NCBI GenBank assembly: GCA_963556145.1
Contig: OY744471.1
Coordinates: 4,891,590-4,955,589 of the forward strand
Origin: Hygrocybe punicea
Lineage: Eukaryota; Basidiomycota; Agaricomycetes; Agaricales; Hygrophoraceae
Length of the DNA: 64,000 bases
Reading direction: 5' to 3'
This document shows positions 21,404 to 31,860 of the stretch, piece by piece. Position numbers and translations under genes: made by a program. Every line of letters starts with the position of its first letter. The first letter of the stretch is position 1. The notes beneath the pieces are model-generated. The model ran no database searches and was not told where the DNA came from. It saw only the letters and a program-made list of their open reading frames with translations.

Positions 21404-22868
21404 TAGGGGGATGAGGAGGAGGGAGCCTGAGAGGGGGTGAGGATGAGGATGAGGAGGGGGAGAGGGAGGGGGAAGGGGGAAGGTGGGATGGAGGGGGGGA
21501 TGTCGATGGGGAGGAGGAGGGGGAGGGGATGAGGAGGGGGAGAGGGAGGGAGAAGGGGGAGGGGGAGGAAGGTGAGGATGAGGAGGGGGAGAGGGAGGGG
21601 GAAGGGATGAGGATGAGGAGGAGGGGGAGGGGGATGAGGAGGAGGGGGAGGGGGAGGGGGATGAGGATGAGGAGGGGGAGAGGGAGGGGGAGGGGATGAG
21701 GATGAGGAGGAGGGGGAGGGGGATGAGGAGGAGGGGGAGGGGGATGAGGAGGAGGGGGAGGGGGAGGGGGATGAGGATGAGGAGGGGGAGAGGGAGGGGG
21801 GATGTGGAAGGGGAGAGGGAGGGGGGATGTGGAAGGGGAGAGGGAGGGGGGATGTGGAAGGGGAGAGGGAGGGGGGATGTGGAAGGGGAGAGGGAGGGGG
21901 ATGAGAAGGAGGAGGGGGAGGGGTAGGGGTAGGGGGGAGGAGGATGAGAAGGAGGAGGAGGAGAGGGAGGGGGATGGGGATGTGGAAGGGGAGAGGGAGG
22001 GGAGGGGGAGGGGGAGGGGTAGGGGGGAGGGGGATGAGAAGGAGGAGGAGGAGAGGGAGGAGGAAGGGGAGGGGAAGGGGTAGGGGGGAGGGGGGTGAGT
22101 ATAAGAAGGGTGAGGGGGGTGAGGGGGAAGGGGGAAGAGGAGAGGGAGGGGGGAGGGAGAAGGTGGGATGGAGGGGGGGATGTGGATGGGGAGGAGGAGG
22201 AGGAGAGGGAGGGGGATGGGGGAGATGGGATGGAAGGGGATGTGGAGGAGGAGGAGGAGGAGAAGAGGGAGGGGGAGGAGGAGGAGGAGGAGGGGGGGGA
22301 GGGGGATGAGGATGAGGATGAGGATGAGGATGAGGAGGGGAAGAGGGAGAGGAATGCGGATGAGGAAGGGAGAGGGAGAGGGATGCAGATGCAGAGGGGA
22401 GAGGGAGAGGGATGGGGATGGGGAGGGGAGGGGAGAGGGATGTGGGGATGAGAGTGTAGTGTTAAAGTTAAGAATAATGTTATATGCTCTATCCACTGGC
22501 AGTGGAGTAGTGACTTAGGCTGTAACTTAGAGGATGGGGATGGGCATAGGAGTGTGGAGGACAATAGAGGTTGGAGATGGAGAGGGGAAAGAAGGAGGGG
22601 GAGGAGGGAGAGGAGGAGGGAGAGGGATGGGAGGGGGAGGGGGAGGTGGAGGGGAGTGTGGAAAATGGAGAGGGAGATGATGGGGGGAGAGGGAGGGGGA
22701 TACTATGGATGGGGAATGGGGAGGGGTAGGGAGTGTAGGAGGGAAATGGAGAATGGGACAAGGATGGGGAGGGGAGGGGGATGGGAGGATGGGGAGGGGG
22801 AGGGGGGAGAGGAAGAGAGAGAGGAGAGAGGGGATGGGAGAGAGGGGATGGGGCATGGAGATGGGGGA
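21404..22868 (+). repeat. Long purine (GGGGA/GAGGA) tract
   Basis: About 1.4 kb with almost only G and A on the plus strand, in units such as GAGGAGGGGGAGGGGGATGA, with one mixed stretch near 22446-22530. Long Pro/Ser (minus) and Gly/Arg/Glu (plus) open frames here follow from composition and are not genes. G-quadruplex and triplex formation is plausible. Confidence 0.95.
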
Positions 22869-23750
22869 ATTATTGATAATTCAATTGAATCTTAGGAGCA
22901 AATTTGGTATTACAATTTACAACTAAGAAAGTGAGCTGAGTTCTGGGAATAGAAGATGGGGTAGTAGGGGCCATTGGGGTTATGGGGGAGCTGAGGGGAT
23001 GAGAGGGGGGAATTTGACTGGGAGGATGACTGGGAGATGCTGTGGGATGGGAGAATGATACTCCTGGAGAGGGTGACACTTGGGACAGGAGGGGGATGAC
23101 ACTGGGGGATGGGAGGGATGGAGGATGACAGGGAAAGGAGGGCCATCAAAATTCTGCTAAGTCCATATTTCCATATTAAGCACCGTGCGAGTAAAGCAGT
23201 CACGTGTGTTTCAACAAACTGCGCGTGACACATTCAACTTACCGCCGTCTATCACATTGTCGAACCTGATGCGAACAATACAACCAGGTGCCCACCAATA
23301 CATGCCAGTGCAGCGGGGTAGCACCCCATCAATAAGTTTTTATTTCACATCTTGTTTTACTGACTAGTTCTACCTATAGCCTTGGCTGTACCCAACCCAC
23401 TCCAACACCCACATCAACACCATGCAGGACGAAGACCTGGGGCGGAACGATGATGGGATGGCCGTCCACGATGGGATGGCCGTCCACGACGGTCGCGATG
23501 GCTGCGATCTTCCCCGGCTGTTGTATCCCAAACTCAATGACCGGTTAGTAAGGTTTCATGACAAACGAGGATGAGGAAGCGGCGATGGCGACGGCAGTGG
23601 CAGCAACAGCAGGGTAAGTTTTCTTAAATCATGATTTTTCTTTTTTTTGACTGAGTAGCTCTACTGCCTATGCCTACGGCTGTGCCCACCCACACCCACA
23701 CCATTTTCAACATCCAATACACGGCCTCCCCATGAATTTCGACCACGCAC

Positions 23751-24720
23751 AGCTCATATAACCCCCTGTGCCTCGTTCCCATTGAAAACAAGAGGCTGGA
23801 GGGTCCCAGCGCCTCACGCCGACATCTTTTCCCCCGACCCACCCCCCAGTTTTTCAACACCCAATACAAGCCTTCCCCTGCAGTTTTCGACCACCCCCAA
23901 CTCAAGTACACTCCCATGTCTCCGTTTCCGTTGGAAACAAGCTGTCGGGGGTCTCAGGACCTTGCGTTACCATCTTCTGCCCAACCACCCCACCTCACTT
24001 TTTTCTACCAACAGGATACCTTCTCCCGCGCCGTTTGTGGCCATCCCCGGTGGAGTAGTGGGACCTGCCAGTCACGTGACCAGGCTCCCACGGTTGACCT
24101 AGTTAGTAGCCTTCCCGATGTAGTAGTCAGTCCATCCTTCCTATCCAGTCGACCTTTCCCTCGAGTCCTGCGTGAGCCCCCGGAGTGGTACCTCGGTACC
24201 ACTCCACCGGCTAGTGTACACCCCCCGCACCTCGTTTCTGTCGAAAATGAGACATTGGGGGGTCTCAGGACCTCGCATTCCCGTCTTCTGTCCAACCAGC
24301 TCACCCCCTTTTTTCTACCAACAGGACACCTTCTCCTGCACCGTTTATGGCCATCCCCGGCTAGTGTACACCCCCTGTGCCTCGTTTCCATTGAAAACGA
24401 GGCGTCGGGGGGTCTCAGGACCTCACGTTCCCATCTTCTGCCCAACCAGCTCACCCTCTTTTTTCTACCAACAGGACACCCCCTCCCGCGCCATTTGCGG
24501 CCACCCCCGGCTAGTGTACACCCCCAGCGCCTCGTTTCCGTTGAAAACGAGACTTCGGGCAGTGTCAGGACCTCGCGCTCCTGCCATCTGCCCAACCACT
24601 GCCACCCCACCTTTTTCAACCACCACGCCCTGTTTTTAACCACCCCCAGCTTGTTTCCGTTGAAGACGAGAGGCTGGGGGGTCCTAGCATGTTGCCCTGC
24701 CATCTCTTGGCCCAACCCTA
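23751..24720 (+). repeat. 150-bp tandem satellite, about six units
   Basis: Units start at 23751, 23901, 24211, 24361 and 24511, with a partial unit to about 24720; the period is exactly 150 except where a 156-bp insertion plus its 4-bp duplication lies at 24051-24210. Each unit carries a conserved core GGTCTCAGGACCT (or a variant) and CTACCAACAGGA. The long open frames of both strands are by-products of the period, which is a multiple of three. Confidence 0.9.
24051..24206. mobile_element. 156-bp solo-LTR-like/MITE insertion in the satellite
   Basis: Begins TGGAGTAGTGGGACC and ends GGTACCACTCCA, flanked by CCGG on both sides (24047-24050 and 24207-24210). Neighbouring satellite units (for example 24351-24370) show the empty site with a single CCGG. 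Read on the minus strand it resembles the 137-bp repeats of the LTR-like element at 17930, sharing 'CACGTGAC' and 'TGGGA.CCT' blocks near one end and a TGGAGTGG start. Confidence 0.75.
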
Positions 24721-25425
24721 TGTATAGCATTCTCTGTAGTATTAAATTAATTCATTTGTTTTTATTCTAAAATCCAAGAAAACTAAGAATATAAGAGAAA
24801 ACTAAGAACATATAAGAAGACATTAAGAATGTATAAGAAGAAATAAGACCAAGTAAGAAAAAGTAAGTGGAAGGACCTTCTTATTTCGTCTTATTTCATC
24901 TTAGCAAAATCTCGTCTTAATTCGTCTTAATCTGTCTTAACTCACCACTAAGACAAATTAAGAACTTAGTAAGACGAACTAAGATGACCCTTGTTTTACT
25001 GATGAGTGGTTGGTATAGTTCGGATTTGCTCCTGATCGTTATCCGGCCTTTTTTGTTCTGACTTTTCCATGTGCTCAAAACCTTGCTCCCCTTTTCCTCC
25101 CAAAAAGCTGACCTATTCTCCCCTAAACTCATTTTCCCGCCAAAATTTCCTAAGCCAAAAACCCTCCTTTCCCCAGAACGAAAACTCGATTTTTGGCTTA
25201 GTCAGCTTATGCTTAGTCAGCTTTTTCGGACCTTATCTGTGTTATCACACCTAAATACTGTAACCCTCATCCCATATATTCCTCCCAATCATATTATTCA
25301 ACAGTTGTAACTTACTTTATCCCCCGGTCGATCGATATGCTCGGGGATTCACAAAGACCGATGCATGAAGCTTGAAGCTTGCATAAAGCAAAGATAATCG
25401 TCGCCCTATGCCCTTGGTGCGTTAA

Positions 25426-25433
25426 TATTTATA
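25426..25433 (+). promoter_or_regulatory. TATA-like box upstream of the 1246-aa gene
   Basis: TATTTATA about 212 bp before the ATG at 25645. The intervening leader holds three copies of a CAGACTCACTCG motif (25527-25576). Position and sequence fit a fungal core promoter. Confidence 0.45.
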
Positions 25434-25644
25434 CCGTGGCTTTTCGTCCGTTACATTAGCTGATTCTCCAATCGCAGAGGTGTGCACGACGAACTCTTGT
25501 GCAATTCTTCGAACTCATATTCTGTACAGACTCACTCGTGCAATTCTTGCAGACTCACTCGTACAGACTCACTCGCCCGCTTCTCCAGGTATAGCAGTAT
25601 ATTGATGCTGAGACTCCCTCCACTAATCCTTGCCACAGCCAGCC

Positions 25645-28600
25645 ATGTTGAACATCACCGCAGAGACAGAGTTGATGAAGAATCAAAAGCACGCCGACGT
25701 CATGGCCCCAGACGCCGCGTTCGAGGTGCTGCAAACCCCCGACGGAGACGCTCTCTTCTTCTCCATCGGCACTGACAAAGTCTTCTACGTCACTCGTGAA
25801 CTCCGCAATTCCAACACCGGTTGGACCAGGATCGATCTATCCAGCCTGTTGGCCAAATCCCACGGCAACGCCAAAGTTGCCGCCAAGTCATTCGCCCTCT
25901 CACAAAATGCTCAGACGATGGCGTTTGATGTCGCCCTCATCGCCACCGTCGCTGGCGCCGATTTCCTTTACGTATCCCTGAACCATTCCAATACGGCTGA
26001 TTCGTGGGCCAACCCCATATCATGGACAGTGGTTCCGTTTGACGCCGCCTCCATCACCCCTCCCGATCCTCTCACCATTGCCGACGTTTATCTCATGAAT
26101 ATCCCTGCATCAGACAGATCTGACCCAGTGCAGAATTGCTTCGTCGATATTCTGCGCCAACCTGGAAACCCACTCAACCTTCTCGATCGCTACTACATTC
26201 AGCCAGGTTCCAGCCCCCAATGGGTTCGGCACACTCTCGCGGCGGATCTCAAGGCAGGCTCTATTTCGAGCTGCCTGGGTCATCGCACCGACGACTTCGT
26301 TCCGGGAATTTACACCTTTGGCGCTATCGAAAACACCCAGGAACTCCTATACTCTCCCCAGTACAACTTTTTCCGTCCTGCTGTTGCCCCGAATGCCGCC
26401 CGACTCACTTTACCCGCTGGCGCAACCTCCATCGCCTCCGCCCTCAACAGCAACGGCGACACCAATCTTTTTGTCGCTGCTGCCGGCGGTCTCTATCTTT
26501 TCACACCAGACAACCAGGGCGATCAATCCATTCCCGTTCTTGTCGTCCCGTCCACGACCATTGCCAATACCAACATCCTCGGCGGCGTCTCTTCGCTTTC
26601 TGCGTCCACCACTTTGACGCGTACAGTCGTTTGGGGCCTCAACGCCCAAGGAGACCTCTTCTACGTCAGCTGCCCCGCAGGTAGTGAAGCAACAGCTTCG
26701 AGCTGGTCCACTCCTATTCCTCTTACTTCGGGGGTCGAAAGTTTTGCATTCTACCTCAACATCCACACGTCAAATAACGTCCTTTTCACCCACCTCTCCG
26801 GCCAGAAACTCGTGCAATTCACTCAGGATCCAGTCACTGGCGCCTGGTTCCAGCGAAGCATCTTGTTGCCCGCAACGAGCGTAGATGACATCATCGAATA
26901 CAACAGTTTCACCACCCACATCTGCATCACCGACAGCAATGGCTCCCGAGTCGCCGACTCTCCTGTGACGGTAACTTCAACGAGCCCGGTGTCCGTGTAC
27001 ATCAACAACGTGTACCATGTCCTCACTCCCACCGTACCTGTCAATGCCACTTCCGACGTCGCAGGCAACATCACCGTTATTCAGGAGACGCAGTCCCTTT
27101 CCGCCGTCTGTTTTAAAGTGACCATCGCCCAGGCCGGTCACCCATCCGTCGTAGTCAATGTGGATCCCCTTTCCAAAGCAATGCAAACGCTGTCTGCCGT
27201 TAAAACGGGCAATGATCTTGGCAACGTTCAAATCAAGACTGCCGATGGAACTAGTACGCAACCGCTCGTACCAGGAACTGTTCCCGCCGACGCCAAAACT
27301 GCTGCTGCCAAATCAATCGTGAATCTCCTCAACGTCAAAAAGACTCTGCCCGCCGATGGCTCTCGCAAAACGGCGACGCCTACCGCGGCCCTGCACACTC
27401 TTGCAGCCGCTCAGCCCCATCCGGCGTGGGGCGTCTCCTTGAAGAATGGCTTCACCCTTCACGAAGGAGCTGCTCTTGCGAAACACATTGGCACCCCTTC
27501 CATTAGCGGCGGTACCGGCGCCATGAAGACCGTCCGCCTCAGTCTTGGCCACGCTATCGAGATTGGCGCGGGCGATTTTTTCAATTGGCTGAAAAGGGCA
27601 TGGGCGGACGTCGAGAACTTCGTGGTCCAGGAGGCAGAGGGTTTCTACCACTTCATCGCCACGATTGGCGGCAAAATATACAGCGCCATCCTTGACTGCG
27701 TCTCCGCCGTCGTCGGCGCCGTCGAATTCGTATTCAACCAAATCAAGGTATTCTTCGAGCAACTTATCGCTTGGCTTGGGTTCCTGTTTGATTGGGACGA
27801 CATCAAGCGCACGCATAGTGTCATCAAGAATGTGTTGAAGCAATTTGGGAACCAGCTCGTCGGTGCTATTGATGAGGTCGAGACCTCGATCGAGAGCGCC
27901 TTCATCACTCTCGAAAACCAGATCAACTCGTGGGCTGGGGTGAAGGACCCCGGTGAGACCGTCGGTACTAGGCAACAAATCGGCTCCAGCGCGCCTGGCA
28001 GCAGTAGCCCGCAGGCGAATTGGGCCACGTATCACACGAGCAACGGCATGTCGTCTTCTTCCACGTCTTACAACGCCCCGCTCAATTCCGGTTCGAGTGC
28101 CCTGGATAAATTGTTGGAAGATCTTGTAGCTTTGGTGCAGGACGAGGAGGACTACATCAAGACGACGATCGACCAGGTCAAGACTCAAGTCATCGATCAC
28201 TTTTTCACGCTCTCCCCGGTGCAAGTGGTGAAGAAGGTGATTGGGATCGCGGCGGACCTGATTCTCAAAACGGCCCGAAACTTGATCGTGAAAGTGATTG
28301 ATATCATCAAGATCGTGATAAGTGGGTTCCTGGACCTCCTAGACGCACCGATCGATATCCCCATCCTGTCGTGGATATACAAGTCCATTTCGGGTAGTCA
28401 GTTGTCTATTCTTGACCTCATATGCCTCGTTGGCGCTATTCCGGCGACGATTATATATAAACTCATCACAGGCCACACGCCGTTCCCGAATAACAGTCAA
28501 ACGCAGGCTTTGATCAATGCTCAAGACTTTGCGACGCTCGGGAGGCTGCTAACTGCCAAGACTCCCTCTTCCACCACACAGCACGCAATGGCTGCGGCTG

Positions 28601-29385
28601 CGCACACCACCACCACCACCATGTCACAGCAGCCAGGCAAACATTCCCCTGCGACGAGAGGCCACCCAGTCTCCGCCCTCTCGGTTCACCCTTCCGCGGT
28701 GGCAGCAGTGGCACATGCCGCCAGTCACCTTCGAACTGCCGAACCTGCCTCGGCTGGACGACCACAAAGTCATCCCCTGTCCCTTATGGCGGCAGCGCCG
28801 CAGACGGAGTCCGCCGCCCAGACCGCACTCGACGTCATGAATGCCATTTGCAACATCCTAGCGTTCCCAGGGAGTCTGCTCGTCGCGAACTGCGCGATTG
28901 CCAAGAACGAAACGGCAGGGCTTGCGAGCACTTCTATTCGCGCCATCGCGGCGGCGAGCTACCTCTTGTACGTCGCGCCGGACATCTCAGGCGCGTTTTA
29001 CAATTCGACGGAATGGTACGTGCAAATGAATTACTCGCTCACGATCATCGGTACTGTGAAGACTTGGGCGGATAATACGCCGACGCTCGCGAACCTGCCA
29101 CAGTGGAACGACTATGCGTCTCCTATATTGGAGAGCGTTATCAATACGGCGTGGTTGACGACGGCCATTGCGCCGATTGTGCTGAATACGAGTCCCAAGA
29201 CGAGTGATTGGTGCTCGATGGGCGCTAATTTGGCTTTTGACCTCGGAGGCGTCATTACGTTCCTCACGATTAAGAATTTCCCTCCACAAGTGAGGGAAGT
29301 CGCTTTTGGGGTGGCACAAAACCTTACTGTTGCGTATGGCATACTTGGGATTGCGGTGGGCGTCGAACTGGCAAGGGGAAATTAA
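25645..29385 (+). CDS. Large intronless gene, protein of unknown function (1246 aa)
   Basis: Unbroken 3.74-kb frame with G/C-rich codons and no intron, unusual beside its intron-rich neighbours. The first ATG is 25645; earlier in-frame codons lack an ATG. No signal peptide is evident. Residues about 30-430 contain blade-like beta repeats ('DKVFYVTREL', 'ADFLYVSLNH', 'TNLFVAAAGGLYLF', 'GDLFYVSCPAG') suggesting a beta-propeller. Residues about 430-510 look like an Ig-like fold. Residues about 660-720 form a long amphipathic helical region ('FYHFIATIGGKIYSAILDCV'), followed by another helical segment near 850-920, an Ala/His/Ser-rich linker (about 970-1050) and hydrophobic stretches near 920-942, 1057-1082 and 1100-1112. 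The architecture suggests a soluble sensor or adhesive head joined to a membrane-active or helical-bundle tail. I cannot name the family; a secreted, tape-measure-like or toxin-like role is only speculation. Confidence 0.85.
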   Translation: MLNITAETELMKNQKHADVMAPDAAFEVLQTPDGDALFFSIGTDKVFYVTRELRNSNTGWTRIDLSSLLAKSHGNAKVAAKSFALSQNAQTMAFDVALIATVAGADFLYVSLNHSNTADSWANPISWTVVPFDAASITPPDPLTIADVYLMNIPASDRSDPVQNCFVDILRQPGNPLNLLDRYYIQPGSSPQWVRHTLAADLKAGSISSCLGHRTDDFVPGIYTFGAIENTQELLYSPQYNFFRPAVAPNAARLTLPAGATSIASALNSNGDTNLFVAAAGGLYLFTPDNQGDQSIPVLVVPSTTIANTNILGGVSSLSASTTLTRTVVWGLNAQGDLFYVSCPAGSEATASSWSTPIPLTSGVESFAFYLNIHTSNNVLFTHLSGQKLVQFTQDPVTGAWFQRSILLPATSVDDIIEYNSFTTHICITDSNGSRVADSPVTVTSTSPVSVYINNVYHVLTPTVPVNATSDVAGNITVIQETQSLSAVCFKVTIAQAGHPSVVVNVDPLSKAMQTLSAVKTGNDLGNVQIKTADGTSTQPLVPGTVPADAKTAAAKSIVNLLNVKKTLPADGSRKTATPTAALHTLAAAQPHPAWGVSLKNGFTLHEGAALAKHIGTPSISGGTGAMKTVRLSLGHAIEIGAGDFFNWLKRAWADVENFVVQEAEGFYHFIATIGGKIYSAILDCVSAVVGAVEFVFNQIKVFFEQLIAWLGFLFDWDDIKRTHSVIKNVLKQFGNQLVGAIDEVETSIESAFITLENQINSWAGVKDPGETVGTRQQIGSSAPGSSSPQANWATYHTSNGMSSSSTSYNAPLNSGSSALDKLLEDLVALVQDEEDYIKTTIDQVKTQVIDHFFTLSPVQVVKKVIGIAADLILKTARNLIVKVIDIIKIVISGFLDLLDAPIDIPILSWIYKSISGSQLSILDLICLVGAIPATIIYKLITGHTPFPNNSQTQALINAQDFATLGRLLTAKTPSSTTQHAMAAAAHTTTTTMSQQPGKHSPATRGHPVSALSVHPSAVAAVAHAASHLRTAEPASAGRPQSHPLSLMAAAPQTESAAQTALDVMNAICNILAFPGSLLVANCAIAKNETAGLASTSIRAIAAASYLLYVAPDISGAFYNSTEWYVQMNYSLTIIGTVKTWADNTPTLANLPQWNDYASPILESVINTAWLTTAIAPIVLNTSPKTSDWCSMGANLAFDLGGVITFLTIKNFPPQVREVAFGVAQNLTVAYGILGIAVGVELARGN

Positions 29386-29651
29386 AGTTTTTTTCTTGTA
29401 AAACTCGACGATGGTGCGTTCGGTTCTCTTTGACATTTGGTCCCCCCCAACCCAACCCCCAGGGCTCACGTTTCTTTATTATAGTTCTTTTGATTTTTTT
29501 TTGAAAAAAGTGACGAATCAGTCTCAGGGCGTTCAAGCGTTCAAGGCTATGATAAGTTGTTTGTTTGGATGTTTTCCGAAAGAAAGAAGGAAGAAGGAGA
29601 AAGTCTTATGCGTGCTGTATGTACATTACAATGACCTTCATTACGTATGGA
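29386..29651. other. 3' flank of the 1246-aa gene
   Basis: Short non-coding flank ending in the target duplication CGTATGGA (29644-29651) of the outer nested element. No separate gene seen. Confidence 0.5.
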
Positions 29652-30869
29652 AGGACCCCGGCTTGTCCCCAAAAATGTTAGATCCGATTTCCGCCAATTT
29701 CTGAAAAATATGTCCGGACAAAATTTTCGCTCTGGGGTCGTTTGATGTCCGGATGATGGATCTGGCCTACATATACACCCAAAATATGTCCGGATGATGG
29801 ATCTAGCATACTAAAAATGTCCCTAAAATTACCAAAAAATCTCAAAAAAATCCTCTACTTCGCCTAAGGGTATCTACGCTATATCAGTCTATTTCCTCAT
29901 CTTCCTTGCTTTGGCTGTGCTTCTGGGACTCCTTGACATCCTTGGCCAACATTTTTTGGTATTTCTGTAATGTCCTGAAGAGAATGGCTTCTTTTTCTCC
30001 AAGTTCAATGTTGATGACTTGGTTGACAAGGGACATGTCTGAGATAAGTGGTAGAGGGTGAAACTGAGCTGTATGAGGAGCAGTTCAATGACATTGAACA
30101 AATTTTTCTGTTGCATGATGCTATATATGGTAGTATAAATATGGTCCGCCGGGGTCATTACCTGGTGAGGATGTCCGGACGCGGATCTGGCATTTCTGCA
30201 AGTCGGATGGCCATGTCCGGACAATGGATCTGGCTGTACCACCATTTCTGGCCCTCCATGTAGTGTTGCCGCCGCTTGGCTCGAAAGCGGCTAGCTGATG
30301 GAGCTGAGCTGAAATTGAGCAGAGCTGAGCCAACTTTTTAGCAGCCTGCTTGGAGCTGCTAGCCACAGCTCGAGCCAATGGAAAAAGGAAACACTACTCT
30401 GAACTTGTGTTCGTGTGTGGACATGTTGTAAATCTCATACATAGACTTTGGGCTAGTGTTGCCACGGCTCGGTCCGAAACCGTTAGCCGATTGAGCCGAG
30501 CCGATGATTAGCCGAGCCGAGCCGTTGCTACGGCTAACGGTTAAACCTCGGCTTAGCCGTGGCTAGCCGTTTTGAGCCGTTACAAAATTTCCAAATTAGG
30601 AAATATAATGATTTCGAGGTTTCCGGAGTGTTTGCTGGCTCGCAACTGGTTTTCTGGCATTGCCCAAGGCTCAAAACATCACCAGACGACTGCTGTGCTA
30701 ATGAAGGATAGATTTTGGTGTAAAATATAATAATACTGAATAATTATTGCATCTACATAGTCTCAATTACCTTGATGAACAACCATGTCGTATCGTAACT
30801 TGTAACAGTCACCATTTGATACTGAAGAGATGAAACATTGAGCCATTAAATCTGACCTATAGAAAGAAG

Positions 30870-31860
30870 CTCACGTTGTCAATGCTTCGGGCATTACTGA
30901 GATGCGAGAGGGTTTGTAAGGGAAGCCATTTGAAGACACTCTTGGCTTGCGTTCGTTCTGTTGACCCAAACGTCTGGTTTCGCTGGATCCAGACACTCGA
31001 TGTGGTTCGTTGTAGCAAATAAGAGGCAGCAAAATTATGTCTCCTAATTTTTACTTTTATTTTATTTTATTTTATTTGGAGGGTCGACATACCTGACTTC
31101 AGCAGCAGTGACACCATCGAGGCTGTTTAAGAGTCCACACAGACGTAGCCTTGAAGTGTGAGTAGTTTCAGTTGCGTTCATAGGTGGACATAATGTCACG
31201 ACTGACGGAGCACGTAAATGTATAGCCATGCGAGAAAGCGACTTGCCTGATTGAAACATATCCCATTAACGTCGTCAAAGTATTATCACTTATGCAGTAC
31301 TTATGCTAGGATTCAGCTTCAAGAAAGGCTGACGACATAGATATCAAGACCGAGTTCGCCAGCTAAGGAATCGATGAGTGATAGTTTACCGCCATCTTTA
31401 AACCCTCCAACCATCAAAGAGTTCCAAAGGGGATCCATTGTCGAGCAGAGGTTGTACATGGCAAGGGCTAAATTGTTGTCTCCAATGCCATGTCGATAGC
31501 CTTGGAGCGTGCAAGAGAACCATAAGATGAAAGAAATCAGAATAATTATTGCTATTCGAGAAATATAACTGCTCTCACCGAGATTGTTGACTGCCATCAT
31601 GATTACATCCTCGACTCCGAATACTCGCACCAGGACAAAATTTGTTTGACAAAATCATGTTCCACCACGAAGGAGAGAATGGTCCTTGCAGGTGGGAGAG
31701 TAGGCTAGTCCCATCAAAATTAGACATCATTTTTTGCAATGCAGGGTTCGACTGACTCACCTTGAAAAAACGGATAGTCCAGGGCAAATGTCCAATATAT
31801 TCCGCTGATGCCCTCAACCGAGTTGTCTACAGGGAGAATGTGAGGATGTTGCTACATGCA
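30870..31860 (-). pseudogene. BCS1-like AAA ATPase relic inside the hAT element
   Basis: Minus-strand fragments line up with the BCS1-type AAA family (mitochondrial inner-membrane translocase relatives): 'ALQKMMSNF' region (31740-31817); a Walker A region reading 'GGFKDGGKLSLIDS' followed by 'LAGELGLDIYVVSLS' (31319-31430); 'LCGLLNSLDGVTAAE' (near 31100-31135); and 'TNHIECLDPA' (near 30980-31020). The P-loop has lost its GxxxxGKS pattern, the 'RPGRMD' block is shortened, and frames change between pieces. Host gene DNA captured and eroded within the element. Confidence 0.65.

Larger units (their letters stand above)
21277..25004. mobile_element. Element with CATCAGTAAAACA ends, 3.7 kb
   Basis: Starts CATCAGTAAAACA at 21277 and ends with its inverse at 25004. 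The subterminal regions carry repeated CTTA/TAAG-rich motifs (TCTTAATTGTCTTAG-like) on both sides. Flanks AG (21275-21276) and AG (25005-25006) are compatible with a 2-bp duplication. No transposase is present; the interior is a purine tract, a 150-bp satellite and degenerate DNA. Its termini resemble those of the element at 49582-52622. Confidence 0.7.

Noticed and set aside
21318..22564. Minus-strand frames of nearly 400 codons, Pro/Ser-rich
   Set aside because: They mirror the purine tract of the other strand, occur in overlapping frames, and have no non-repetitive content.
23916..24770. 284-codon plus and 241-codon minus frames
   Set aside because: Produced by a 150-bp satellite whose period is divisible by three; not conserved proteins.
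30261..30399. A very short hAT element ending at the AACACTA near 30391-30397
   Set aside because: The right end there lacks the TGGC block and no 8-bp duplication matches; the true partner with the CCTCCATG duplication is at 40175.
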